A DNA stretch of 64,000 nucleotides from Clostridia bacterium (GTDB lineage Bacteria; Bacillota; Clostridia; Lachnospirales; Lachnospiraceae). Location: contig CAJTFE010000005.1 of assembly GCA_910575725.1 (NCBI GenBank), positions 120,345 to 184,344 of the forward strand. The letters run 5' to 3'. Positions 36,283 through 44,649 of the stretch are shown piece by piece (within the stretch, counting starts at the first letter, position 1; each line of letters opens with the position of its first letter). The notes below the pieces were generated by a model. That model was not told the DNA's origin. It did no database searches and saw nothing but the letters and a program-made list of their open reading frames with translations. A program made the position numbers and the translations under genes.

Positions 36283-37380
36283 CTACTGCTGTGTCGCTGG
36301 AACATAATGGAGTTTATTGCTATCCAAAAACAGTATCCTGCCGTCTGCCAGTGCTGCCATCGGATAAAAACCTTCCGTGCTGAAAGGCAGTTTACCTGCG
36401 GGAACCTTCCATTTGATATTGGCGCTCCCCAGGTCATATCCAAGGATTCCTTCTCCGCCGAAAATCACAAGGTCACAATCCCTCCCCGGGCATACATTTG
36501 AATAGAAACTGCCATCACTGCGGAGCATAAAAGAAGTGGCATCCCCTATATGGCCGTCTCGTCCGTCCAGTTCAACGATCACGGAAGTGCCATCATCTGC
36601 AACACTGTCGCGAAGCACGGCGTATACCTTTCCATCTCTGCCCCTCCCCATAGCGGTACGGAGACTATAAACCTTGTAATCATAACTGATTTTATTCAGG
36701 AAATTTCCTTCCGCGTCAAAAGCCAGCACTGCTGTTCCATCGTTTTGGGTTGACAGGTAAATATCTCCGTTCCCTGCCACTGCAATCATACGAGGTGAAA
36801 AAACTTCCTGTCTTACATAATCGGAAATGTCCAGTTTTGCTGTCACCTCACCGGACGGGCTGATTCTCCATACTTCACAGTGTTCTGTAGGACAGGCAAA
36901 CTCATCATCCCTCATCACTACCTCAATATCCCTGTCCTCCGCCACCACATACAGGTTCCCCTGTTCATCCGTGGTCATGACGGAAAAAGTCATCCCATCC
37001 GGCGCCGTCACCTGCAGGGCTTCTCCATCAACTTCCCCTGGCTTCATCTTCAAGATTCCGGAGCCCCCGTCCTGATCCCTGCTCAATAAATAAATGGCAT
37101 CCAAAGACGCCGTAAGCCAGTCTACATGCACATTCCCCTTATAATCTATGGTCTGCGCCTCTGTGGATAACGGCGGCAGTACAAAACTCTGGCCGCTTTC
37201 CTGCGGGGTAATGCCGGAATCCCCACCGGAGCCAGAATCTGTGGAATCCTCCGGCAATGCCGACTGCTGTACATCCGCCGCCATAACATCTGCATTCGAC
37301 TCCGTGCTGCCGCAGCCTGTAAAACACAAAGCTCCTGCCAATAACAGCGTGCCCCAAAGCCTGTATTTTCCTGTTCTCAT
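36283..37380 (-). CDS. Lipoprotein, probable beta-propeller
   Basis: 365 residues. A lipoprotein signal LLLAGALCFTGCG places the lipidated Cys near residue 23, followed by a low-complexity linker (SGSGGDSG). The mature part consists of repeated four-strand-like units with patterns such as DEQGNLYVVAEDR, AVAGNGDIYLSTQND, GRDGKVYAVLRD and LADGRILFLDSNK, the spacing expected for NHL/PQQ-like propeller blades. No enzyme motif. It probably binds envelope or extracellular ligands. It lies next to the amidase and the sigma/anti-sigma pair on the same strand. Confidence 0.7.
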   Translation of the reverse strand: MRTGKYRLWGTLLLAGALCFTGCGSTESNADVMAADVQQSALPEDSTDSGSGGDSGITPQESGQSFVLPPLSTEAQTIDYKGNVHVDWLTASLDAIYLLSRDQDGGSGILKMKPGEVDGEALQVTAPDGMTFSVMTTDEQGNLYVVAEDRDIEVVMRDDEFACPTEHCEVWRISPSGEVTAKLDISDYVRQEVFSPRMIAVAGNGDIYLSTQNDGTAVLAFDAEGNFLNKISYDYKVYSLRTAMGRGRDGKVYAVLRDSVADDGTSVIVELDGRDGHIGDATSFMLRSDGSFYSNVCPGRDCDLVIFGGEGILGYDLGSANIKWKVPAGKLPFSTEGFYPMAALADGRILFLDSNKLHYVPATQQ

Positions 37381-37427
37381 ATTTCCTCTTTTCCTCCATG
37401 TATACAGGATGATTCCGTTTCGCCCTT

Positions 37428-37464
37428 ACAGGGCATCATGACCTGTTCAGTCCTGATGCCCTGT
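37428..37464 (-). terminator. Hairpin after the anti-sigma gene
   Basis: Perfect 11-bp stem ACAGGGCATCA / TGATGCCCTGT with a 15-nt loop. The T-run is poor, so it may be a weak terminator or an RNA-processing stem. Confidence 0.45.
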
Positions 37465-37547
37465 ACCTGCCCGCTTTCAGGCAGTATCAATCCTGTATTT
37501 TCTTTCCGTGTCAGTGTGTTTACGAAAAACCGCCTTTTCCCCTGTTT

Positions 37548-38201
37548 CTAACGAAGCGTATCGGAATCGTCTGCCTCTTCCCATGCCTCCTGCCTCTGCT
37601 GCTGCACATTCGGATTCTGTTCAAGGGCAAAGTCTCTTTTGGAATTAAAGTCCAGGATCTGCAGAAGTTCTTCGTCTGTGAGTGCCCTTTCTGGCAGATA
37701 GAAGCAGCCGGTGTCTCTGGCATAAACCAGCTGGTCAGAATCCACAGTCTGCCCTGCATTTTCCACCAGTGTCAGCGTACCCTCCGGGAATCTGCCGTTC
37801 TCGTACTCCTTTCTCAGCGCTTCCTTCCGACTCTCTTCCTCCTTCGTATATTCCCTGTTAAACTGGTCGGCATGGAAGCTGCGCTGCTCATACTGGACCA
37901 TGTTATAAATATCCTGCACCTCTGCTTTGGGAATCTCCTGCATCCTTGCCATTACTTTGTCGCTGATGATCGCACTCCTGAGTCCCTGATATCCTGCATA
38001 GACCGGAATGGACACCATCCCAATTGCCATCAGGCAGGCTGCTGCCGATACCATATTCCTCTTAAAGCTGTTCCGTCTGTAGGTTCCGTCTGCCATCTGT
38101 GTTCTTACATTCATGATAATTTCCTCCTGCATATTTTCTTTCATGTGTACCTGTTTCATAGCATGTCTCAGCTGTCCGCCATTCATCTCACTCATCTGCA
38201 A
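37548..38201 (-). CDS. Membrane anti-sigma factor (putative)
   Basis: 217 residues. A ~45-residue cytoplasmic start (MNGGQLRHAMKQVHMKENMQEEI) resembles the sigma-binding segment of DUF4179-type anti-sigma factors. One membrane helix follows at ~52-68, then an external part rich in charged residues. It overlaps the sigma factor gene by 10 bp, the usual sign of a co-translated pair. Release of the sigma factor probably follows an envelope signal. Confidence 0.7.
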   Translation of the reverse strand: MQMSEMNGGQLRHAMKQVHMKENMQEEIIMNVRTQMADGTYRRNSFKRNMVSAAACLMAIGMVSIPVYAGYQGLRSAIISDKVMARMQEIPKAEVQDIYNMVQYEQRSFHADQFNREYTKEEESRKEALRKEYENGRFPEGTLTLVENAGQTVDSDQLVYARDTGCFYLPERALTDEELLQILDFNSKRDFALEQNPNVQQQRQEAWEEADDSDTLR

Positions 38202-38659
38202 TATTCCTCCTTCCAGGCAGTCCGAAACTGCTCCCTTCCACGCTGCAGCCTCTTTTTGACCGCATGCTCCGTGATCCCCAGGATACCGGCAATCTCCTTT
38301 ACCTGGTATCCTTCTACATAATGGAGTACCATCACGGCCCTCTGATTTGGGGGCATCTGGAGGAGCTCCCGCACCGCCTCCCTGTCTTCCTGCCGGGATA
38401 CCAGTGTGCCTGCAAGCTCATCAATGGGCACCTTCGGGTGCCGGAATCTGAACCGCTGTATGTCCCTGCAGTGATTAGTCGCCACCTTGATCAGCCATGC
38501 CTTTTCATGCTCGCCGTCCACAAATTTCGGTTTTTTCTCCAGATATTTGCAGAAGGTCTCCTGAATGGCATCCTGGGTATCCTGTTCACTGCCGAGTATC
38601 ACAATGCAGATCCGGTACAGCATCTCGCTGTGTTTCCTTACTGCCGCTTCCAGATCCAT
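38192..38659 (-). CDS. ECF-type RNA polymerase sigma factor
   Basis: 155 residues from ATG 38659 (AAGGAGATGG upstream); the frame is open to 38935 but no ribosome site supports that. Region 2: LYRICIVILGSEQDTQDAIQETFCKYL and KAWLIKVATNHCRDIQR. Region 4: MPPNQRAVMVLHYVEGYQVKEIAGILGITEHAVKKRLQRGREQF. It is paired with the membrane protein downstream. Targets are unknown; nearby lipoprotein and envelope genes are candidates. Confidence 0.9.
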   Translation of the reverse strand: MDLEAAVRKHSEMLYRICIVILGSEQDTQDAIQETFCKYLEKKPKFVDGEHEKAWLIKVATNHCRDIQRFRFRHPKVPIDELAGTLVSRQEDREAVRELLQMPPNQRAVMVLHYVEGYQVKEIAGILGITEHAVKKRLQRGREQFRTAWKEEYCR

Positions 38660-39082
38660 ATCTTTCCATCTCCTTCCTGTTCCACATCCATCGCTCAAAA
38701 TACCCGGACCTGGAAGAATTCCCGTTACCGTTCGCAGGGTGGGAAAAATTGAATAACAGCAGATGTCAAGCTTGCTTGTAAGTCCGTTGTTATCCGGTTT
38801 TCCACATCGATCGGACGCCCGATGCTTCTTGTCCGGCATAAGACGGGCAGGAAGATGTCCCTGCGAACTACATCCGTGCCCGAAAATCTTTCCGGATATC
38901 CTTTGGTTGGATGCTGTTATACTTATGACACGCAATTAGAAGACGAAAGGTGACCTTTTTGCAAAATTTTTTAAGACATGCCAGATTTATCAAAGAAATG
39001 CAGGAAATAAAGGTTTTATTTAAGAAAAACTGCCCTCTCCTGACAAGGGTTTTCTCCTTATCAAAAGAGGACAGGCAAAGGT
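38660..39082 (-). other. 423-bp gap upstream of the sigma gene
   Basis: No convincing gene. The region 38720-38760 reads on the minus strand TTTTTCCCACCCTGCGAACGG, a plausible autoregulated ECF promoter (CCC...CGAACGGTAACG), about 70 bp before the sigma start. The remaining ~300 bp hold short unsupported frames and one AT-rich block (38950-39060). Confidence 0.35.
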
Positions 39083-39754
39083 TTAGGCCACTTTTACAAT
39101 ACAAATCTGGGTTGCTTTCAGTCCGCTGCCGGAAGAACTTCCCCATACCTGAATGAACTGGCCGGATGCCAGGTCCGCCGCTGTTGCTGCTGACATTTCA
39201 GATCTGGCCCCTCCATCATAGATCGTTTGTATAGCAAACAGGGTATTTGCATCGTATGTAACCGCAATCTTGTTATACTCAGAATCATCCCCGCTGCCAG
39301 GAGATACTACGATATCACCTCCATTATCTGATTTTTCTGTAATGGCCTCTACCACGGTAAGCTGCCCATCCTTCAGTTCTTTGATATCCCCTTCCAGATT
39401 GGGAGTACTGTCCACCCATTCTGCAGATGTGCCAGACGTACTTTGACTTTGTGCTTCCGGCTGTTCTTTCTGTGTGCTGTCTGTTCCCTGGCTGCTGCTT
39501 TCACCGGATTGCGGTTCCGGTGAGGCTTCCGGTGACTCCGGTTCATTCCCGGTGTCGGTTCCTTCTGCATCCGCTTCCGGTTCCGGAGCAGAAGTATCGT
39601 TCTCCGTATCATCTTCCGGGCTCGGCTCGCCTTGAACCACCTGTGGTTCCTGGGTATCTGATGCTTCCTCCTTCTTTCCACAGGCACATACCGCAAGGCT
39701 CAGGATGCACAGCACCCCTGTCAATAAGATCATTTTTCCTGTTTTCTTTTTCAT
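39083..39754 (-). CDS. Lipoprotein with acidic Ser/Glu/Pro-rich linker
   Basis: 223 residues. Lipobox LSLAVCACG puts the lipidated Cys near residue 25. Residues ~28-112 are a repetitive, negatively charged linker (many PE, SP, SQ, GT). The folded end (~115-223) has NLEGDIKELKDGQLTVVEAI and VTYDANTLFAIQTIYDGG patterns and no known motif. The linker probably spans the cell wall. It sits 125 bp downstream of dispersed motif copy C. Confidence 0.75.
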   Translation of the reverse strand: MKKKTGKMILLTGVLCILSLAVCACGKKEEASDTQEPQVVQGEPSPEDDTENDTSAPEPEADAEGTDTGNEPESPEASPEPQSGESSSQGTDSTQKEQPEAQSQSTSGTSAEWVDSTPNLEGDIKELKDGQLTVVEAITEKSDNGGDIVVSPGSGDDSEYNKIAVTYDANTLFAIQTIYDGGARSEMSAATAADLASGQFIQVWGSSSGSGLKATQICIVKVA

Positions 39755-39877
39755 GTTGCTCTCCTCTCATATAAAATTCCATCCACAGCTTATCCAATAT
39801 TTCTGCGAATTTTTGTCCATTCTATCAGAGTAGTCTCCAAAAAGCCTCTAAAACATCTTAAAAAGAATGAACTTAAT

Positions 39878-39957
39878 TTATTATTGCTCCATTGACCGAT
39901 TTTGAGAAGATGTTTGTTTTCAGCCCTTCCCAAAATCGGTCAATGGCAGTAAAATTG
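39878..39957. repeat. Dispersed intergenic motif, inverted pair C and C'
   Basis: Copy C (39878-39909) faces the lipoprotein gene on the minus strand; copy C' (39919-39957) faces the flavodoxin-ferredoxin gene on the plus strand. Together they form an inverted repeat with arms CCATTGACCGATTTTG and CAAAATCGGTCAATGG. Each has an AT-rich box (ATAATA or TAAAAT) 16-17 bp after TTCYCA, as expected if they were divergent promoters. Confidence 0.6.
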
Positions 39958-40029
39958 ACAGAAAAGGATAAAATCAGAAACCATGGTGCAGGGACGTGGT
40001 CATTACTCCAATTTTGAAAGGGAAAATAT

Positions 40030-40818
40030 ATGATAGGTATCTATTTAAGCGGAACGAGAAACACAGAACATTGTATCAAAAAGCTGCTTTTTTTACTGGA
40101 TAAAACTGCGCAGGCAGTTCCGATGGAGCAGAAAGACGCGGCACATTTATTATCACAGCATGACTTTATCGTTTTTGCATATCCTGTTCAGTTTTCAAAC
40201 GTTCCTGTCATGGTAAAAGATTTTATCAAAAGCCATCCGGATCTTTGGAAGGGTAAGAAAATACTTTGCGTTGCCACTATGGGATTGTTCAGCGGAGACG
40301 GCGCAGGCTGCTCGGCACGGCTGCTCAAAAAGTATGGCGCCAAAATCGTCGGCGGTTTCCATATCCGTATGCCTGATTCTGTCTGTGATGTAAAACTGCT
40401 GAAAAAATCCTTTCAGGAGAACCGGGAAATCATCCGGAAAGCAGACAGAAAGATTGAGAAATGTGCAGAGGAAATCAAGAAAGGCAGGTATCCCAAAAAC
40501 GGCCTGCATCTTTATAGCCGAATCGCCGGATTACTCTGCCAGCGTTTGTGGTACTACAGCAAAACCAAAAGTTACTCGGATCAATTAAAAATCAGTAATG
40601 CCTGTACAGGCTGCGGGCTTTGTACCCGGCTCTGCCCGGCAGACAACCTTACCCTGAAAAATGGAAAAGCGGCTGCCGGAAAACACTGTACGATGTGTTA
40701 CCGGTGCATCAGTTCCTGTCCGGCAAGGGCAATTACATTACTGGGACACACAGTCATTGAGCAGTGCCGCTATGATAAATATATCCAAAACGAGAAAAAG
40801 AACGAGCCTTTAGAATGA
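40030..40818 (+). CDS. EFR1-type flavodoxin-ferredoxin protein
   Basis: 262 residues. The flavodoxin-like N-terminal part (GIYLSGTRNTEHCIKKL as phosphate loop; FAYPVQFSNVPVMVKDFI; CVATMGLFSGDGAG) runs to ~160. The C-terminal part has two 4Fe-4S binding patterns, CTGCGLCTRLCP and CTMCYRCISSCP (~195-235). This fusion is recognised as EFR1-family ferredoxin, an electron carrier in anaerobes. A ribosome site AAAGGGAA lies before the ATG. First gene of a plus-strand run of small stress or detoxification genes. Confidence 0.9.
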   Translation: MIGIYLSGTRNTEHCIKKLLFLLDKTAQAVPMEQKDAAHLLSQHDFIVFAYPVQFSNVPVMVKDFIKSHPDLWKGKKILCVATMGLFSGDGAGCSARLLKKYGAKIVGGFHIRMPDSVCDVKLLKKSFQENREIIRKADRKIEKCAEEIKKGRYPKNGLHLYSRIAGLLCQRLWYYSKTKSYSDQLKISNACTGCGLCTRLCPADNLTLKNGKAAAGKHCTMCYRCISSCPARAITLLGHTVIEQCRYDKYIQNEKKNEPLE

Positions 40819-40851
40819 AATGAAACATAAAGCGAAGGGAGTAACAAATCA

Positions 40852-41313
40852 ATGAAAATCGAAACATGTGAAAAAGAATCCTTTGTTGTAATCGGAAAAG
40901 AAGGGGCGACAACGGACGGAGCCGGCTTTATTCAGAAGTTATGGGATGAGGCGAATTCCCATTTTGGAGAAATCGCACATCTGGCAAAGAAAGATGAAGA
41001 TGGGAACATCAGCGGAATATGGGGCGCAATGTCTGACTTTTCCCGTTCCTTCCAGCCCTGGAAGGGCTTTCAGAAAGGACTTTACCTTGCAGGGGTAGAG
41101 TGTAATGAGGATGCAAAAGCCCCCGATGGCTGGACAAAGTGGGTGATACCCGGCTATGAGTATATTTATGTGGAACGTGAAAATGATAATACCTTTTCAG
41201 AAGTAATCCAATATATGAAGGGCAATGGTATTGCTTTGGCGGGCGCAGTCCATGATTTTACCTGTCCACAGACTGGGAAGGGATATATGTTTTTTCCGAT
41301 AAGAACATTATAA
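40852..41313 (+). CDS. GyrI-like small-molecule-binding protein
   Basis: 153 residues, the stand-alone form of the effector domain seen in AraC-GyrI regulators: ESFVVIGKEGATTD at the start, SDFSRSFQPWKGFQKGLYLAGVEC, WVIPGYEYIYVE and CPQTGKGYMFFPI at the end. Such proteins bind aromatic or alkylating compounds, sometimes hydrolysing them. AAGGGAG lies upstream. A copy of its last 24 codons is repeated at 41893-41964, so the gene was once partly duplicated. Confidence 0.82.
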   Translation: MKIETCEKESFVVIGKEGATTDGAGFIQKLWDEANSHFGEIAHLAKKDEDGNISGIWGAMSDFSRSFQPWKGFQKGLYLAGVECNEDAKAPDGWTKWVIPGYEYIYVERENDNTFSEVIQYMKGNGIALAGAVHDFTCPQTGKGYMFFPIRTL

Positions 41314-41340
41314 AAACAAAAATTGGCAGGGGTGGTCAAA

Positions 41341-41817
41341 ATGGCAAACGAGGATAAAAAAGATTTTAACACAATGCTTCATGACAGCAAGGATATGCCA
41401 AAATTCCAAATAATTACAGATGTAAAGAGCATCGAAAAATACGGCGGAGACAGAATGTATTTCGCTCCACCTATTGATTATGACAAAGTAATGCGGCTTG
41501 TGCCTTTTGGAAAATTACTTACAATAGGAACAATAAGAGATTACTTCGCAAAGAAAAATGGAGCGGATTTCACAGAACCAATTACTGCAGGGATATTTGT
41601 ATCAATCGTGGCATGGGCGAGTTATCAAAGAACAGATAATCAAACGCCTTATTGGAGAACTCTTAAAACGAATGGGGAGCTAAACCCCAAATATCCAGGT
41701 GGAATTGAATCTCAAAAAGAAATACTTGAAAAAGAGGGTCATACCATAATTCAAAAGGGTAGGTCAAATATAAAGTATTATGTCAAAGATTACGAACAGG
41801 CATTGTTTATATTATGA
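41341..41817 (+). CDS. MGMT/ATL-like protein without the catalytic cysteine
   Basis: 158 residues from ATG 41341 (GGGGTGG upstream). The C-terminal half has the alkylguanine-transferase fold patterns VPFGKLLTIGTIRDYFAKK (HTH) and TPYWRTLKTNGELNPKYPGG, which aligns with the PCHR...G-L...GG active-site region, but Cys is replaced by Tyr and the protein contains no Cys at all. It therefore cannot be a suicide methyltransferase; alkyltransferase-like proteins of this kind flag O6-alkylguanine for excision repair. Its neighbours include GyrI-like proteins. Role inferred. Confidence 0.8.
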   Translation: MANEDKKDFNTMLHDSKDMPKFQIITDVKSIEKYGGDRMYFAPPIDYDKVMRLVPFGKLLTIGTIRDYFAKKNGADFTEPITAGIFVSIVAWASYQRTDNQTPYWRTLKTNGELNPKYPGGIESQKEILEKEGHTIIQKGRSNIKYYVKDYEQALFIL

Positions 41818-41892
41818 CAAAGAGAAATTTATGCATTGGGAACGCTTTTCCGAAAAGGAATGTTCCCTCCCATGATTCAACAGGAGCATAGT

Positions 41893-41964
41893 ATTGCTTT
41901 GGTTGATGCCGTCCATGATTTTACCTGTCCAAAGACCGGGAAAGGGTATATATTTTTCCCATAA
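41893..41964 (+). pseudogene. Duplicated 3' end of the GyrI-like gene
   Basis: The codons read IALVDAVHDFTCPKTGKGY then IFFP stop, nearly the same as the end of the 40852-41313 gene. Nothing of the rest is left. This indicates a past tandem duplication or recombination that left a stub next to the MGMT-like gene. Confidence 0.75.
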
Positions 41965-42002
41965 GGAAGCTGTAAAAAAGAGAATTTGAGGAGGAAAACA
42001 GA

Positions 42003-42470
42003 ATGAAATCTATCTGCGGAATTGATTGTACGAACTGTGAATTATGTAGCACTTGTAACGGATGTGCAGCAACAGAAGGGCAGCCTTTTGGGGCAGAATG
42101 CCTTGTTGCACAGTGCTGTAAAAAAGGGAAAACATCGTTAAGCGAATTAAAAGAAAAGCTGATTGCGGCCTTCAATACGCTGCAGATTCCAGATATGGAA
42201 GAAGTAACAGAGCTGAATGCGCTGAAAGGTTCCTTTGCGAACATTGAATATACCCTTCCAAACGGCCAGACCGTAAAGTTTTGGGATGATAACAGGATTT
42301 ATTTAGGGAATCAGCTTCATAAAAAGGACAGCGACAGATGTTATGGAATTATCGCTGATGAGAAATATCTCATGGTATCTGAGTACAGCGGCTATGGAAC
42401 TGATGCGGAAATAATTGTATTCAAACGTTGGAATAAAATAGAGAAAAGCGGAATGATTGAAAGAGTATAA
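42003..42470 (+). CDS. DUF3795-like Cys-rich protein with extra domain
   Basis: 155 residues, GAGGAGG upstream. The start MKSICGIDCTNCELCSTCNGCAATEG has the CxxxCxxCxxCxxC pattern of DUF3795, likely a metal-binding region, followed by AECLVAQCCKKG. The remaining ~100 residues (NALKGSFANIEYTLPNGQTVKFWDDNRIYLG; DEKYLMVSEYSGYGTDAEIIVF) form a beta-rich part not seen in the other DUF3795 genes here. Function unknown. Confidence 0.75.
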   Translation: MKSICGIDCTNCELCSTCNGCAATEGQPFGAECLVAQCCKKGKTSLSELKEKLIAAFNTLQIPDMEEVTELNALKGSFANIEYTLPNGQTVKFWDDNRIYLGNQLHKKDSDRCYGIIADEKYLMVSEYSGYGTDAEIIVFKRWNKIEKSGMIERV

Positions 42471-42792
42471 TAATTTAGCCATTCCCTTTTTGCTCTCTCG
42501 ATATTACACACTCGCCGATTTGATTCGGCACCAGAGGGGCAGTCTGCAAGCCATACAATATTTGTGGCAGGAAGTCATGCAAACAAACTTTGAAGCCCAA
42601 ACACAATATGGTGCTCCAATCATATTTATCGAGGGAAGATATGACAACCATGTATCCTCTGCTCTTGCGAAGGAATACTTCGACCGGATTGAAACAGAAA
42701 AACAGGTTTATTGGTTTGAGGAATCCTGTCACTTTCCTCAATGGAGCGAAAGCGACAGGTTTAATAAGCTAATTTGCAATTTGCTTACATAA
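42457..42792 (+). pseudogene. Alpha/beta hydrolase, C-terminal fragment
   Basis: Only the cap and last strands are present: YTLADLIRHQRGSLQAIQYLWQEV, then APIIFIEGRYDNHVSS (catalytic Asp) and ESCHFPQWSES (catalytic His). The nucleophile elbow and first half are missing, and there is no ribosome site. It overlaps the end of the preceding gene. Similar to proline iminopeptidase-like hydrolases. Confidence 0.7.
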
Positions 42793-42872
42793 TAAATAAT
42801 AGTTTAGTGCGTCTTAATGCTATCAGGTAAAGACGACAAATCGTTAAGTTGAGATGGAGATGAAGAACTAAT

Positions 42873-43283
42873 ATGACAGATATTTACGACTTGGTGCCAA
42901 AAAATAAATTTGATAGTTCCAATATAGAGAGGCTAAAACACCTCACTGACAATGAGATTGAGCCGATATTACCCTCTCTTTTGGAGTGGATACAGGACTG
43001 TAATTGGCCTGTTGCTGGTGATATTTTGCCGGTGCTAGCTTTACACCAATCAGCTCTGACCCCTTTAATTCATAGAGTTTTAAGTCCACATGAAAAAGAC
43101 GAAATATGGAAGTATTGGATTATTACCTGTCTGGCACCTCTTTTTTCTGATAAGAGCATAAATTGTATTCTCTCAGATATACAGAGGATTGCAAAAAAAC
43201 CTACACAGGGCGAATTAAGAGAAGAAGTACAAGAAGCTGCTGTTACCTTTTTGCAGAATAGGCTATCAAAAACAAGTCGATAA
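42873..43283 (+). CDS. DUF5071-family protein
   Basis: 136 residues. The start DIYDLVPKNKFDSSNIERL and the motif LPSLLEWIQDCNWPVAGDILPVL match DUF5071, followed by HEKDEIWKYWIITCLAPL. All-helical, HEAT-like soluble protein of unknown role, common in gut Firmicutes. GATGGAGATG upstream acts as ribosome site. Confidence 0.8.
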   Translation: MTDIYDLVPKNKFDSSNIERLKHLTDNEIEPILPSLLEWIQDCNWPVAGDILPVLALHQSALTPLIHRVLSPHEKDEIWKYWIITCLAPLFSDKSINCILSDIQRIAKKPTQGELREEVQEAAVTFLQNRLSKTSR

Positions 43284-43304
43284 CTTTCAGTTTATCGGTA
43301 ATTT

Positions 43305-43793
43305 ATGCAGAACAAGAAATTGAAATCTTGTACAGATGGGGATTATGCAGATGAATTGGATTTTCCGCTGCCGGAAGGTTTTTACTTTGTAAACCCCCAG
43401 GACATTGACAGGACAAACGTGGGCAAATGCTGTTTTAAAGGTTTTGACCATGAGCAGTGTGAAGGTCCGTGGAATCATCAGTATGAGCAGCACAATTATA
43501 TACTGAGCACCGCGCCGCACGCAACGCCGGAACTGGATGTGGTTATTGCAGATGAGTCGGGAGAATATGCCTGCTATGCAGGGATGTGGTGGACACCTGA
43601 AAATCGCCTGGCATACATGGAACCTCTCTGCACCATTCCTGAATACCGGCATAGAGGTCTTGCGGCGGCATTATCTGAAATGTATCGGAAAACCAAAGCA
43701 TTAAGCGCAACACATATGACAGGCGGTTCCGGCAGATTTTATCAAAAAACAGGATTCCAAAATGCCGTAAAATGGACATTCTGGGAAAAATAA
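43305..43793 (+). CDS. GNAT-family acetyltransferase, probably N-terminally shortened
   Basis: 162 residues. The C-terminal domain has CTIPEYRHRGLAAALSEMYRK (acetyl-CoA loop R-x-R-G-L/I) and GGSGRFYQKTGFQNAVKWTFWEK. The first ~75 residues (FPLPEGFYFVNPQDIDRTNVGKCCFKGFDHE) look like the middle of a two-domain ~300-residue GNAT protein. There is no good ribosome site ahead of the ATG, so it may be a fragment of a longer gene. Confidence 0.65.
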   Translation: MQNKKLKSCTDGDYADELDFPLPEGFYFVNPQDIDRTNVGKCCFKGFDHEQCEGPWNHQYEQHNYILSTAPHATPELDVVIADESGEYACYAGMWWTPENRLAYMEPLCTIPEYRHRGLAAALSEMYRKTKALSATHMTGGSGRFYQKTGFQNAVKWTFWEK

Positions 43794-43840
43794 TGTATAA
43801 GGACTGCTTAATTTATTGAACTTTTGCATGACCCACACAA

Positions 43841-43883
43841 CAAAACGGACGCATCACATCAGTTAGTCGATACGCCCGTTTTG
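43841..43883. terminator. Bidirectional terminator between convergent genes
   Basis: Arms CAAAACGGACG and CGCCCGTTTTG (one mismatch) with a 21-nt loop, between the GNAT gene (plus) and the secreted BlaR1-tail protein (minus). Confidence 0.65.
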
Positions 43884-43906
43884 CTTTCCCATATATGGCA
43901 GCCACT

Positions 43907-44452
43907 CTAATTTAATTTCGCCAGGTTTTCATTCATCTTTTTCAGGATAGAATCCTTTTGGTCTGATGTTACGGTCTTATCTTTTACGGCCTGGTCCAAA
44001 AGCTTTGTTACATCCTCAATATCCTTTTTATAGTTTTCCGCTGTCAATTCCTCAGCGCTCTTTGCCAGATCCGGCCTCATAACGATTGTGGGATTGAAGG
44101 CAACGATGGTAGTTTCTGTGGATACGGTAAAAGCGCCTTTGTAAATGACAAATTCACCTTTGCCGTTATCCGCCTTCAGTTTGGCCAGGTCCGCTTCCAT
44201 GGCCTTGACATCGGCATGGTCTGCGCCCATATATTTTTTAATCTGGTTGATGGATTCCTCGTATTCTTCCGGGGTATAAAGCTCAAAAAGCCCTCCCAAA
44301 GTAAGATCCTCCGCCGGGTTCTGAACTTCCTGGGCCCAAACCGTGGATACCTGCGGGGCAGGCGCTGCTCCATAGGCAGTCTGTCCGGCAGCCATAAGCA
44401 TAAGACACATGATTCCTGAAGCTGTAAGGTTTCTCTTTGTACGATGGAACAT
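43907..44452 (-). CDS. Secreted protein equivalent to the BlaR1 C-terminal domain
   Basis: 181 residues with a cleavable signal peptide (MFHRTKRNLTASGIMCLMLM, cut near AYGA-AP). The mature part reads LTLGGLFELYTPEEYEESI, LAKLKADNGKGEFVIYKGAF and VAFNPTIVMRPDL, almost the same as the tail of the nearby BlaR1 remnant (47757-48176). Here the domain stands alone and is exported. Three BlaI-type operators lie upstream, so it is probably repressed by the BlaI at 46783-47142. Function unknown; perhaps a decoy or binding partner for beta-lactam signalling. Confidence 0.75.
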   Translation of the reverse strand: MFHRTKRNLTASGIMCLMLMAAGQTAYGAAPAPQVSTVWAQEVQNPAEDLTLGGLFELYTPEEYEESINQIKKYMGADHADVKAMEADLAKLKADNGKGEFVIYKGAFTVSTETTIVAFNPTIVMRPDLAKSAEELTAENYKKDIEDVTKLLDQAVKDKTVTSDQKDSILKKMNENLAKLN

Positions 44453-44513
44453 GGTATAAATCCTTTCTTTTTATTAGTTTATCTTCACAGGTGCGCACCT
44501 TTTGAAAAAGATA

Positions 44514-44587
44514 GACTACCATGATAGTCCGTCTAAACAACAGACTATCATGATGGTCCGTCTGAACAACAGACTATCATAGTAGTC
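44514..44587 (-). promoter_or_regulatory. Triple BlaI-type operator, 29-bp period
   Basis: Three 16-bp dyads, GACTACCATGATAGTC (44514), GACTATCATGATGGTC (44543) and GACTATCATAGTAGTC (44572), start exactly 29 bp apart, separated by near-identical 13-bp spacers (CGTCTAAACAACA and CGTCTGAACAACA). They resemble the dyad in the blaI promoter at 46715-46730. On the minus strand each unit holds TTGTTY, 16 bp, TAGTCT, so the promoter is likely inside the array. Confidence 0.8.
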
Positions 44588-44649
44588 CAAGTGCGTCGAC
44601 GAATATTTTCTGACGAATCTCTTAAGAATTCCGATTACAGCCCACTTTT

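Noticed and set aside
38868..39146. 92-codon minus-strand frame between the sigma gene and the lipoprotein
   Set aside because: It overlaps the end of the lipoprotein gene, has no ribosome site and no recognisable motif, so it is treated as chance.
44514..44587. Regular direct repeats considered as a CRISPR array
   Set aside because: The repeated units are short palindromes and the 13-bp spacers are nearly identical, while no cas genes are near. They match BlaI operators instead.
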